Numbered from the stretch's first letter, positions 10,801-19,099 are shown. The stretch is DNA of 23,391 bases from Apostichopus parvimensis (GCA_000934455.1 KN883580.1:19711-43101); one strand, 5' to 3'. Numbers and translations: made by a program. Notes: generated from the sequence alone by a model not told the origin.

Positions 10801-13800
10801 TAGGTGTGATACCTGTGGGGGGACTACTAGGAGCAACGGAATGGTGGAACCAACAGCGGAAGATAGACGATGGGAGGCAGGAAGGGTGGAGCTGTACTCA
10901 TGTACCCAATGCAATAGAAATGTCAGGTTTCCAAGGTATGTGTTACATATGCATGAACCTTCTCCATTTTTCCCCTTAAATTTAATTTAAATTAATTAAT
11001 TAATTTAAAATTTAATAATGTTCATTCAAATAAAGCCAATATTTAGTTACATATGATGTAATGATACATTAAACTTAACTGCTCTAGAGATGGAGAATTA
11101 TATGGAATGTTAGGGTTAACCCTGACTGAATACTTACAATTTGCTTATAATGATCTATGACACTGAGGCCCTCAGACATTAAACTATCTGCTTCTGATTT
11201 AGAGAAGTACATGGAATGAATGCTAGGGTTAACCCTCACTGAATACTTACAATTTGCTTATAATGACCTGTGACACTGAGGCCCTCAGAAATTAAACTAT
11301 CTGCTTCTGATTTGTAGAAGTACATGAAATGTTAGGGTTAACCCTCACTGAATACTTACAATTTGCTTATAATGATCTGTGACACNNNNNNNNNNNNNNN
11401 NNNNNNNNNNNNNNNNNNNNNNNNNNNNNNNNNNNNNNNNNNNNNNNNNNNNNNNNNNNNNNNNNNNNNNNNNNNNNNNNNNNNNNNNNNNNNNNNNNNN
11501 NNNNNNNNNNNNNNNNNNNNNNNNNNNNNNNNNNNNNNNNNNNNNNNNNNNNNNNNNNNNNNNNNNNNNNNNNNNNNNNNNNNNNNNNNNNNNNNNNNNN
11601 NNNNNNNNNNNNNNNNNNNNNNNNNNNNNNNNNNNNNNNNNNNNNNNNNNNNNNNNNNNNNNNNNNNNNNNNNNNNNNNNNNNNNNNNNNNNNNNNNNNN
11701 NNNNNNNNNNNNNNNNNNNNNNNNNNNNNNNNNNNNNNNNNNNNNNNNNNNNNNNNNNNNNNNNNNNNNNNNNNNNNNNNNNNNNNNNNNNNNNNNNNNN
11801 NNNNNNNNNNNNNNNNNNNNNNNNNNNNNNNNNNNNNNNNNNNNNNNNNNNNNNNNNNNNNNNNNCTGTGACACTGAGCCCCTCAGAAGATTAAACTTAC
11901 TGCTCTATACATGTTAGGGTTAACCCTCTCTGTATACTTACATTTTGCTTATAATGATCTGTGACACTGAGGCCCTCAGACATTAAACTATCTGCTTCTG
12001 ATTTGGAGACGTACATGGATTGTTAGGGTTAACCCTGACTGAATACTTACCCATGCCTTTTGTTTTAGATACAACCACCCTGGGAAACTGTTGGATACAA
12101 GGACCGGTAGATGTGGCGAATGGGCCAACTGCTTCACCCTCTGCTGCAGAGCTGTTGGATTTGAAGCCAGACATGTAGTGGATTGGACAGGTAGATAGTT
12201 TCCTTAAAAAAATCAATACTACCACAAGATGTGCTAGGAAAACAAAACACAGCCACTTGTAGTCTATTTGTTCCATATTAGTTTACTGCCACCTTCAGGG
12301 AAAAACTCCTAACTGCAGAATTGCTTATTAATTTGACATTTCTCAATTTCTGGGCATAATTTGAAGAGTTAGCTCTTTACAGGAGAGCACTGTTGTGAAC
12401 TAATTGACATACTAACATGCCTTCAGTAGCAGTGATTTTTTTTGGGGGGGGGGGGGGGGAGGGGAACAGTGTTTCCCCCTTTCTTGGGGGGGATTGGAGG
12501 GAGAGTTTGGGACTCTGGATATGATTAACGGATATGCACTGATTACTTAAATACTGTAACTTGTGTTCAGTTCTCAAGATATCCAAGTATTTAAGTCATG
12601 TCAGATGAGAAGTAAAACTCTTCTTCAAGTTTCTTTAAACTTTTTTTTCTGTAATTTGTATCTTGATTCTGAGGGTAAACATTGCCTTTACTGAAATTAG
12701 TGACAGTATTAGCTTAGTATTCAGAATGTTGAATGTTGCATAGACAACTTCTATTCAGAGAATAACCTTTAGACAAAAAAAAGGGAAAGGGAACCATTCA
12801 AACAGATATAGGGGTAAGCCAATGTATCACTGTTGAACCCGTAGGACAGTGCCAAGCTGAGCACAGACTCGCGTCAACTCCACCGCATTGTCCCAATCTC
12901 CATTATCATAAAGACCAGGGTGCCTTCAAACGACCCCATGAAAAGTAACTGACCGATCAGCACGTAAAATGACGGTTTGCTGCTAACGACAACAGCTTGT
13001 TTAGGTCACATGCAAATATGTTACCCCCTAATTTGTCACATTTGTTTAAAGATGTGTAGTTTCAGCAGTGAGCCCTCTGCAGACTGCCAAGAAAACGGTA
13101 CACTTTCAGTTATCCGTTGTGACTTAATAGCTGGCAAATCGTGATCTGTCGTAGTCTTACGAACAAGCAACCTGATGACTAGCTGTGACGATGATGGCAT
13201 CGGTGATCAGTCGGGCTGTGTGCAACTGGCTTGAGGGAGGCTACGTCGATGTTTACAAAAAAATCATTATCGGTGATTGGTTTAGAATCGTCCGTCACAG
13301 TAAGGCCTGGGATTGATTGATCCCTCAAAATCAAGTAATTTGAATAAATTTGATGGATTAGTCGATCAATGGCAGGATAACATAACGTTACTTATCGTTT
13401 TATCATTCTTAGATCATGTCTGGACGGAGGTATACTCAAAGTCGCAAGAGAGATGGTTTCATTGCGATCCATGTGAGAATACATGTGACCGCCCTCTGTT
13501 GTACGAGCATGGCTGGGCAAAGAAGCTGTCGTATGTCATAGGGTTCTCCCATGAAGAGGTAAAACTGATTTGTCCCATGAAAATTAGAAAAAAATACATA
13601 TAAGAAATTATTTTACAAAATATCACTCACAGTGTGGTAAATCCCTTGTTTGTTCCTATGACCTGCAACATGGAGGCTGTGATTATTTAGTTGAGGAGCA
13701 AGTTTGTCAAATTTCCCACCGTTACCCACCTTCTCCTAACCCCAATCCCACACCTTTGGTCCCCCCCCCCGCCCCAAATCACACACACATTTTGGTTACT

Positions 13801-16800
13801 TATAATATTCTCCATCTACCTGTAGTTTATATTAAGAATAAAACGACAAATCCAAATCCTATACAGGTTGTTGATGTCACCTGGAGGTACACGGCCAACC
13901 CCCAAGACACGATTTCCAGAAGGACAGAATGTCGTGAAGATTGGCTAATGGATCTTATCGGTCGCCTCAATAAAGAGGTGAGTTTGCAAATATCTTGTTG
14001 GGTAACATGTGCATTTTTATGTGAACCGGTACTGTGGCCGAGTGGATAAAGGCGGTGGCATTTGAAGCAATGAGGCTTAGCATTCAGAGGTTCCAGGTTC
14101 GATACCCAGCTGGGTCATGGTAGGGTGGGTTTTTCATTCAAGAGCAATCTATGGTTTTCCCCATCCGAAATGACTTTCTAAATTGAAAAGATTCCAAATT
14201 TGAGTTAAAATGTAGAATTGGAAGCCACCCGACGTGTAAGTTGTAATCCATAAACCCTTTTTGTGGTCACTTAATCGTCGTAAAAATAACTACTGATTAT
14301 TATTATTATTATTATTCTTTGAAAGGAGAGCATCTAAATACTGGATAAAATGATATTGCTGTTAGGAGCAACAATACCTGATTCAATTTATAAGTGATAG
14401 ATATGAATAATGCTATTGAAAGGTCAAAATATTAATAACAACTTAAAATAACCTAGATAGCTTCTTAAATTGTAACAGTCTTCTGCCAAAAGTGAATATG
14501 CTTAGTGGGAGAAGGAATTTTAATTTCTTGGTTAAAAATATTTTAATTGTTGTGTTTGTTTTCATTTTGTCTTAATTACTGTTAATTCTCAAATTTAAAA
14601 TGTTTTTTTTTTAATTTTCTTCATCTGTTGTCTCTAATTGATTTCAAAAGGCTATTTTGATTTGTCTCTATGAATCTAGAAGCAAAACCTTAAGTTGGAT
14701 GCAACTTGAAGTAGCAGCCCTTTAATATTTCCAGAACATCCAAGTAAAAAAATAATGTTTTTTCTCCTTAGACCAAGACAAATTTAGTTTTCAGAGCACT
14801 TATGTGGAAAATGTTTCAAATTGTGATTTTAGTAAGATTGATATATTGTAATATATATGATAAAACATAAATTGTCCAAGTTAATAATTTTGATTCTGTT
14901 TTGACGGATTTCCAGAAAAGACGGCGTCTTTCATCCGAAAGAATCAGCATTTTAGAGGAGAGGATGCCAAGGGAACTGGCAGAATTTCTGTCCGTGAAGA
15001 AGATTCGGGAAGGAGAAGACCAAGGCAGACAATCGGGGTCCCTTGGATGGAGATTAAGTCGAAGAGAAACCACCACAACAGAAACTCAGCCCTCATCTGC
15101 CAATGTAAGGGTGTAACAAATCCTTAAGTAATTTTGTAATTTTGTTTCCAGTTTTATGAGTTTTTAAATTTTGGTGATAATTTGTTATTGCACCTGGCAA
15201 CAGCAGAGTCCTGAAATGATGTCATCTGGGCAATCGAGCTGAACCTGAAAAATTTTTTTCTTATTTTTTCTCTGTTCTTTATAACGTTGCAATTATTTAT
15301 CCACAGATTTATTTTTTCTACCAAAAGAGTTTATTTTGATAAAATTGTAACTATAGATTAAATATTGGCAGCTAGGTGGTCATTCCGAAATGTATCAGAT
15401 TTTAAGGATATATTAACCTGAAGATTATGATAGCCTTAAGTATAAAAGCTTCTGAAGAATACATACTCTGAAGACATCACAGACCACCCACTGTGATCCA
15501 CTTTCCTGGAGTAGCTGAAGATTTGAGCATGTCAAGATATGTTTCATTCAATCCACCATATCTCGAGTTAGGGACAAAGATTTCGAGATGGGGGCTTTCA
15601 AATAACAGCGTGGAAAATATTTCTTTTCTATTCAATATCAGTGTTTACATTATTTGTCCCCAGAATATCCCGATTAATAAAATCAGGCTGTCATTACCAC
15701 AGTCTTGATATTAAACTAGTCTAGGTCTGATGTTGAAGTCAGCTGAGCATGATGCCGTTGTGTTTACGTTTCATACTGAAGAAGCTTTCTTGAATGATAT
15801 TCCTCCAAAGCAAATAATCCTTTTTTTCTCTTTCTTTTTTTCCTGCTAGCTGCAGATTTACAAATTTGAGCCCACCACAGAGGAGGTGAACTCCAAGCTT
15901 TTCCATGTCAAGTATTGCTGCGCCAGTGATAAGTACACTAGAATCTCTAATCGTAATGAAGTCAAAGAGGACTGGGAAAGCTGGATAAACCGACAAAGGA
16001 ACTTATTTAGAAAAGAGGAATTTGATTGGAAAATGGTAAGATTTGAAATTGAACCCTTTTTTGTCTTTTTTAATTAAGAGACAAAAAACAACAAAACAAA
16101 ACAAAACAAACAAAAAAAAACCTCCTTGTCATGAATATTTGTCACAGTAAAGCAAGGTATCAGCCATTTCTTGATATCCTGTTGAAGCGAGCCGTTGTTT
16201 TGCAAGGTCTTGTATGTTCCGTATTCCTGAACACAAGCGGGTGGTTAAGGTAGATAAAATAGTTAGCTTAAAGTGATATCCCTAATCTGATCTCGGAAAC
16301 AGGAGAAATCAGAGAGAGCAGTGTTGTTTTCCTTTACTAATCTTGTTCTAACACAGTTACCTTTATAGGGGGAAAATCCCCCCTCCCTCCCCCCCCAAAA
16401 AAAATTGAAGTTATTTTGATGGCGATTTCTTTTCTTCTCTCAAAATTAAATTATATACAGCTGTTCTTTTTGAGATTCTTCTGGTTATGAGTACAATTTA
16501 GATCTGAGCAGTCTCCAGGTACTAAAAAAACCAAACTTCACCCCCTGGAAACTCAAGTGAGACTTCTCTATTTGTTTCGTATGCAGACTGATGACTACTG
16601 GAATTTTAGCACACCCATAAGAGATAATGTTATTAATTAGCACATTGATCCAAAGAGCCAATCACAGGTGAAGAAAATGAGAAATTCCTAAATTAGCTCC
16701 GCCTACATGCGTGCCTGTCGAGAATGAACACCTGGCATCAGAATTCATTTCGTGTGGAAGTTTAGATAATATGTTACAAGAAATTGCTTAACATTTTTTC

Positions 16801-18956
16801 TTTATAAATGGATTGTGGGAAAACTGTAGTAAACACCCTCCCAGGGATGCCTGAAATTATTAGGAATATAGCTCCAGGTAGCTATAATCTACCTAAAGAC
16901 TAAAAACCACCAGAATAAAAATGATTTAAAATATACTCCATACTATTACATCACAGTGTCGCAAGAAGCTAACAGTTTATTTTCCCTGAAAACATAAATG
17001 CATGGGAATGGATGGGTGCACACCTACCTGTTTGGGGCTTGCAAAATGGGGTGTGGGACTAAGATGTTATATCATACAGGGGATTGGTCTTCATGCGACC
17101 ACTCAAATTTTGGCAAAATGCAAGGTGCTTTAGATGCAAAATGGTGCTATGATTTGCAACTTTTCTAAGCAATGTTGAACTGTATAGGTTGTACCGCATA
17201 TACATGTTATATATTTAAAATTTATATACTGTACACTATTATTTTATTTCTGCAATATTCCCTCTGCCAGCGGGGAACACCGAGCCCCTGTGAGTTAATT
17301 CTTCCGGGGGGGGGGGGGGGGGTAATGTCTGCCTAGTTGCGCCTCTGCGACAAATGTTCCTTGCAAACACAACATGTCGCTTTGTTAAACTGCAAGTATC
17401 TTTCCATGCTTCAGGTTTATCTAGCACGTGAGGAAGGCTCACGAGAAGCCTCCATTTCTTGGAAGTTTGACTGTTCCCAGACAGATGTCAAGGTTAATGA
17501 TGTTACAGTAACAGCTGTCAGTTCAACATTCCAATCGGGTAACATCGTCTGGTCTCTTACAGATGGGGAGAGATCCGTCAGGCTCTCTGGAGGTAGGATT
17601 CAATATTTATGTTGTTTCATACTTAAACTTATTGTTTTCCCCAAAAAAATTGTTGAAAATTTTGAACTTGCATGGAAATAAATATGTTTTTTTCTACAAA
17701 CAGCTTATTGAGTTTTCTTCTTGCAATAGATAGATTCCACTCGTCACGTACGTCGGCAAATTAGCAGCTAAGATTTAAAGAAACCAAAGATCTGTGTGTT
17801 TGATATAGAAAACTTGCAGGCTGAAAACTTTACCCTCCTGCCATCCACCTTTGGATGTAAAAGTTTTATGCATAAAGTGACTTGAATATTATAATGACAA
17901 AAAGAAACAATTTTAGCTGAGTTTTCCTGATGACATCATTCACTATGCTGTTGGCAGACAAATTAACAAGATTTATCACCAAATGAGAAGAAAAAAATCA
18001 TATCTTTCTAAAAATACAATATGTTATGAGGTTGTAGTTTGGACCTGAAGATATAGATAAATTCCAGCATTTTTTTAAGCAAATAAACTTTAGTCACTGG
18101 AAATATCCATTTAAAGATGAATACATTGCAGAGCAACTAAATACAATAAGAATGAAATTAAATTCCAGTTTGACTTGAATAAACTAATGATTTACTTTGA
18201 ATAACTCATTGCCAATGTACTGTATACATCAAAAATGTGTTTATTGATTTCAACAATTTCCACCATTTATAATCATAATATGAAAAAAACAAAAAACACA
18301 CATGAAATGAAAAATAAAAAGCAAATATCTACAACATGTAAGAAAGGTGACCATAACTGGATAACATTTATCCTCTGACTTTCTGTTGAGTTGTTCATGG
18401 AGTCTTGTCATCTTTCACCCAGTTGGGACAATTTTTTCTATACTGTAGCGTCATGTCACGCTTCAGAGCACTCGTACTGTCAGTACGAGCAGTATGAATA
18501 TCATGTTTCTATCAGATCAAGGTTAGGAACTGTATGTACTGTCAATAACAGTGCATTGAAGCATGATATTGGAGTACAGTTTGGAGAGGTATTAGCATTA
18601 GTAAAATTGTGACCATCTTTGGTATACATCTCCTGTTTTAAAAATCTGTTTTCTGCCAGCGAATATCATAACTTTATAAATTCTTAGCGATTCTTTTATC
18701 GCGATTAATGTGACCCCTGCTTTTTGTATTGTTTCTCTAATTAAATATAACCTGTTTTGTTGGTGTTTCTTTTGTCTTTTTGGTAGGATCCAACTCTGAG
18801 ACCTTTACAGACTTTAGAGGTTCCTCTACCTTAGAACTGACGGCCGAACTATCGGGAGGCGACGGTGACGTCGCCTGGCAACATACACAGCTCTTTCGTA
18901 TGAGTACGGATCAACTGGATACATATCCCTTTGAGTGGAGGGTATCTTTACTTTAA
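4767..18956 (+). CDS. NGLY1: Peptide:N-glycanase (PNGase / NGLY1), complete, 12 exons
   Basis: This enzyme (peptide-N4-(N-acetyl-beta-glucosaminyl)asparagine amidase) removes N-glycans from misfolded glycoproteins exported from the ER, converting Asn to Asp, in the cytosol during ER-associated degradation. Exons: 4767-4876, 8435-8549, 9152-9277, 10059-10221, 10713-10935, 12069-12190, 13413-13558, 13867-13977, 14916-15104, 15850-16035, 17415-17592, 18787-18956. All joins keep frame, giving 612 residues (human about 654). PUB domain about 14-105; zinc cysteines 203, 206, 235, 238; core with [20 protein letters not shown] around Cys261, DHVWTEVYS with His288 and HCDPC with Asp305, at the family's 27- and 17-residue spacing; PAW domain about 415-612, with [14 protein letters not shown] near the end. 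No frameshift or lost catalytic residue is seen, so it looks functional. The family call is very secure; individual exon edges are my own splice reading. Confidence 0.95.
4877..5274. other. Start of NGLY1 intron 1; nothing recognised
   Basis: AT-rich intronic sequence with no repeat or coding signal that I recognise before the LINE remnant near 5290. Confidence 0.45.
5290..5490 (-). mobile_element. LINE remnant, C-terminal end of ORF2
   Basis: On the minus strand, roughly 5443 down to 5380 reads [18 protein letters not shown], matching the end of many CR1/L2/Rex-type ORF2 proteins (usual form: W-N-x-L-P-x-x-V-V with a following S-V-N-x-F-K). Stops and indels surround it. The opposite orientation to the LINE at 6610 shows a separate insertion. 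Confidence 0.5.
5533..5776 (-). mobile_element. tRNA-derived SINE, minus strand
   Basis: The minus strand at 5773-5708 reads as a tRNA-like head: GGAGTGT, an A-box-like TTAGCTCAGTGGTTAACGCC and a B-box-like GAGTTTGAGTC, then ACTCC pairing with the first five bases. A body of about 150 bases follows and ends in a TACA-type microsatellite (5533-5550). Such a head, body and simple tail is the SINE layout. It inserted inside NGLY1 intron 1, antisense to the gene. No intact anticodon arm is expected or seen. Confidence 0.65.
5777..6300. other. Intron 1 sequence; no element recognised
   Basis: AT-rich sequence with many short TAGGCTA and CTAGTA words between 6100 and 6300. The 84-codon minus-strand frame at 5832-6086 has no recognisable family features. 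Confidence 0.4.
6944..7203. mobile_element. Solo-LTR-like element inserted in the LINE
   Basis: The 260-bp insert begins TGATGTGATGTTAC and ends GTAACATTACATCA, terminal inverted repeats matching at 13 of 14 positions, with TG...CA ends. It is flanked by TCTG on both sides (6940-6943 and 7204-7207), a 4-bp target duplication usual for Ty3/gypsy-type integration. Removing it brings the LINE's PPS and SDINTF blocks together. Inside are a CCAAT box (GACCAATCAG near 7000), a TATA box (GATATATAAGC near 7027) spaced like a promoter, and an AT-rich end. This is the layout of an LTR promoter. No internal retroviral coding region exists. Confidence 0.65.
7695..8069. mobile_element. TTAA-flanked MITE inserted in the LINE
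   Basis: A 367-bp element (7699-8065) has terminal inverted repeats AGGGTGTGAAGACTCGC and, from the other end, AGGCGTTGAAGACTCGC. It lies between TTAA at 7695-7698 and TTAA at 8066-8069. Precise removal rejoins LINE coding sequence. Short length, inverted ends and no coding sequence define a non-autonomous DNA transposon. TTAA duplications suggest the piggyBac superfamily; a TA duplication (Tc1/mariner-like) is also arithmetically possible because of the palindromic edge. Confidence 0.75.
8435..8549 (+). CDS. NGLY1: NGLY1 exon 2 (PUB domain)
   Basis: Acceptor TTCCTTCTTTACAG precedes 8435. The exon completes Gln37 and encodes [17 protein letters not shown] and [18 protein letters not shown], the most conserved part of the PUB fold, which in this family binds the p97/VCP ATPase. 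Donor GAG|GTAAAG leaves phase 0. Residues 37-75. Confidence 0.93.
8550..9151. other. NGLY1 intron 2; no gene
   Basis: AT-rich with a G-rich interruption at 8939-8962 (GGGGGAGGAGGGGGGGCAGG). No element or RNA is recognised. Confidence 0.45.
9152..9277 (+). CDS. NGLY1: NGLY1 exon 3 (end of PUB domain)
   Basis: Acceptor TCCCCTGCTAG, donor CAG|GTAATG, both phase 0; 42 codons, residues 76-117. Encodes [20 protein letters not shown] and the helix [15 protein letters not shown], closing the PUB domain. Confidence 0.92.
9420..9478. repeat. Short tandem repeat in intron 3 (period 20 bp, about 2.8 copies)
   Basis: GGAATTTTAATCTAAGTGAA, then the same unit with one substitution, then a shortened third unit. 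A small minisatellite with no evident function. Confidence 0.75.
9479..9866. other. NGLY1 intron 3, middle part; no gene
   Basis: AT-rich sequence with an 11-base C run at 9706-9716. A GGGGG block at 9726-9730 could pair with part of that run. I see no RNA gene or coding exon. Confidence 0.4.
9868..10000 (-). mobile_element. SINE fragment with tRNA-like B box, minus strand
   Basis: The minus strand of 9943-9953 is GGTTCGAATCC, a perfect RNA polymerase III B box, in the context GGCCCGGGTTCGAATCCCAG. No convincing A box lies upstream, and the AT-rich sequence at 9868-9890 looks like a SINE tail. It is therefore a truncated SINE rather than a tRNA gene: the acceptor stem and anticodon arm do not form. 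Confidence 0.5.
10059..10221 (+). CDS. NGLY1: NGLY1 exon 4 (linker between PUB and core)
   Basis: Acceptor TTTCATTGTAG, donor ACAG|GTAAGC, ending in phase 1. Residues 118-171. It includes the conserved [19 protein letters not shown] that leads into the transglutaminase-like core (human form: YEDP then VLQ and ALACIPVNEL). The first 25 residues are Ser/His-rich linker. Confidence 0.9.
10222..10712. other. NGLY1 intron 4; no gene
   Basis: No transposon end or RNA is recognised. The open frame that begins at 10577 is read-through into exon 5 and is not a separate gene. Confidence 0.45.
10713..10935 (+). CDS. NGLY1: NGLY1 exon 5 (core domain, zinc-binding cysteines)
   Basis: Acceptor CCTGCTCTACAG, donor AAG|GTATGT. 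Residues 172-245, with Arg246 split into the next exon. It encodes [18 protein letters not shown], then CDTC (Cys203, Cys206) and CTQC (Cys235, Cys238), the four cysteines that bind structural zinc in PNGases, and ends NVRFPR. Confidence 0.95.
11069..12050. repeat. Satellite array of about 110-bp units in intron 5, with an assembly gap
   Basis: Units carry TTAGGGTTAACCCT, then ACTGAATACTTACAATTTGC, TTATAATGATCTGTGACACT, GAGGCCCTCAGA and ATTAAACTATCTGCTTCTGA. The palindrome AGGGTTAACCCT occurs at 11112, 11225, 11334, 11915 and 12025, spacings 113, 109 and 110 where unbroken. Units are nearly identical in the middle of the array. The distance across the gap (581) is close to five periods. The last unit ends about 20 bases before exon 6. 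Confidence 0.92.
11386..11865. other. Assembly gap (480 N)
   Basis: All bases are N. The gap lies inside the 110-bp satellite, with the same unit (CTGTGACACTGAG) on both sides, so it almost certainly hides further copies. Its real length is unknown. Frames spanning it have no meaning. Confidence 0.99.
12069..12190 (+). CDS. NGLY1: NGLY1 exon 6 (catalytic cysteine)
   Basis: Acceptor GCCTTTTGTTTTAG, donor ACAG|GTAGAT, phase 1. It completes Arg246 and encodes residues 247-286, [10 protein letters not shown] followed by [20 protein letters not shown]. Cys261 in RCGEWA is the nucleophile by homology with human Cys309. Confidence 0.96.
12191..13412. other. NGLY1 intron 6; no gene recognised
   Basis: Contains a 16-base G run at 12444-12459 with C-rich sequence at 12474-12478 that could pair with it. 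About 12830-13310 is less AT-rich than the rest of the intron and looks like unique or old transposon sequence, but I could not find matching terminal repeats or a coding frame. Confidence 0.45.
13413..13558 (+). CDS. NGLY1: NGLY1 exon 7 (catalytic histidine and aspartate)
   Basis: Acceptor TATCATTCTTAG, donor GAG|GTAAAA, phase 0. It completes Asp287 and encodes [20 protein letters not shown] and [16 protein letters not shown]. His288 and Asp305 complete the triad with Cys261. Residues 287-335. Confidence 0.96.
13559..13866. other. NGLY1 intron 7; no gene
   Basis: Short intron with a C-rich part (C run at 13761-13770, then a CACACACA stretch) shortly before the exon 8 acceptor. Confidence 0.5.
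13867..13977 (+). CDS. NGLY1: NGLY1 exon 8 (end of core)
   Basis: Acceptor ATCCTATACAG, donor GAG|GTGAGT; 37 codons, phase 0. Encodes [20 protein letters not shown] and the helix [14 protein letters not shown], matching the human VVDVTWRY block after the active site. Residues 336-372. Confidence 0.94.
14028..14316 (+). mobile_element. tRNA-derived SINE, full-length-looking, in intron 8
   Basis: A tRNA-Leu/Ser-like head has a perfect A box TGGCCGAGTGG (14035-14045) and a B box GGTTCGATACC (14096-14106) at normal polymerase III spacing. A body of about 180 bases follows, ending in an ATT microsatellite (about 14293-14316). Head, body and simple tail are all present. It lies 50 bases after exon 8 in the gene's orientation. 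No clear target-site duplication is seen. As a tRNA gene it would have a poor acceptor stem, so SINE is preferred. Confidence 0.8.
14317..14915. other. Rest of NGLY1 intron 8; no gene
   Basis: Very AT-rich with several T runs; nothing recognised. Confidence 0.5.
14916..15104 (+). CDS. NGLY1: NGLY1 exon 9 (linker to PAW domain)
   Basis: Acceptor GACGGATTTCCAG, donor AAT|GTAAGG; 63 codons, phase 0, residues 373-435. Encodes [20 protein letters not shown], then LAEFLSVKK and [15 protein letters not shown], equivalent to the human ...GGRISGSVAWRVARGE. The second half is Thr/Glu-rich. The basic KRRR is discussed among the findings. Confidence 0.92.
15105..15849. other. NGLY1 intron 9; no gene
   Basis: AT-rich; the 71-codon plus-strand frame at 15493-15708 has no recognisable features. 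A strong polypyrimidine tract precedes exon 10. Confidence 0.5.
15850..16035 (+). CDS. NGLY1: NGLY1 exon 10 (PAW domain, first part)
   Basis: Chosen acceptor TTTTTTCCTGCTAG before 15850; donor ATG|GTAAGA; 62 codons, phase 0, residues 436-497. Encodes [31 protein letters not shown] and [13 protein letters not shown], matching the human PAW start (LCYN..KDRYVRVSNNN..., ...IFRKVETDWHMVYLARKEG). A second in-frame acceptor CTGCAG at 15850-15855 would remove two residues (Leu-Gln). Confidence 0.93.
16036..17414. other. NGLY1 intron 10; no gene
   Basis: Holds an A-rich AAAAC microsatellite (about 16080-16120), a GGGGGAAAATCCCCCC inverted pair with an adjoining C-rich tract (16369-16396) and a 17-base G run at 17306-17322, 92 bases before exon 11. 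No transposon family is assigned. Confidence 0.5.
17415..17592 (+). CDS. NGLY1: NGLY1 exon 11 (PAW domain, middle)
   Basis: Acceptor TTCCATGCTTCAG, donor GAG|GTAGGA, phase 1. Encodes [20 protein letters not shown] and [17 protein letters not shown], residues 498-556. It matches human VYLARKEG, ISWKFEC and SSQTFQTGTVEWKL. Confidence 0.95.
17593..18786. other. NGLY1 intron 11; no gene
   Basis: AT-rich. Contains a near-perfect palindrome at 18471-18489 (CTCGTACTG, T, CAGTACGAG). The 73-codon frame at 18391-18612 lacks any family feature and is not accepted as an exon. Confidence 0.5.
18787..18956 (+). CDS. NGLY1: NGLY1 exon 12 (end of PAW domain, stop)
   Basis: Acceptor TCTTTTTGGTAG. It completes Gly557 and encodes [20 protein letters not shown], then [14 protein letters not shown], the most conserved PAW signature, and ends FEWRVSLL before TAA at 18954-18956. 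Residues 557-612. The tail after LFR is shorter and unlike the human ending, as is usual between phyla. Confidence 0.95.
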
Positions 18957-19099
18957 AGATTAGCTGATATCCTAGCTGCGCAGAAAGCCTATAAAGAGTC
19001 TGTCGTAGTCATTGGTATGATATCAGATCAACTGGTTGCATTTATGTCTGTATGTGGAGTATACTTTTTAATTTAAGCTGATAATACAGTGGCAGTGGA
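18957..19099. other. Probable start of NGLY1 3' UTR
   Basis: No canonical AATAAA is found close to the stop. ATTAAA variants occur at 19552 and 19572, which would give a 3' UTR that includes the minisatellite. The cleavage site cannot be set from sequence alone. Confidence 0.3.

Noticed and set aside
10672-10914. Minus-strand 80-codon frame opposite NGLY1 exon 5
   Set aside because: It is the antisense shadow of the conserved exon; conservation belongs to the plus-strand frame.
11356-11917. Frames of 171-184 codons
   Set aside because: They consist almost wholly of N's in the assembly gap.
12830-13310. Possible DNA transposon in intron 6
   Set aside because: Less AT-rich than its surroundings, but I found no matching inverted ends, target duplication or coding frame.
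14028-14110. A functional tRNA-Leu or tRNA-Ser gene
   Set aside because: A and B boxes are good, but acceptor-stem pairing and a proper anticodon arm are lacking and a SINE body with ATT tail follows.
14901-15116. Exon 9 frame as a free-standing 71-codon gene, and its minus-strand shadow at 14816-15076
   Set aside because: The plus frame is bounded by consensus splice sites and continues the NGLY1 protein; the minus frame is its shadow.
18347-18616. 8-bp direct repeat GTGACCAT flanking about 254 bp, as a possible hAT-type target duplication
   Set aside because: The inner ends show no terminal inverted repeats, and an 8-base match within such a distance is expected fairly often by chance.
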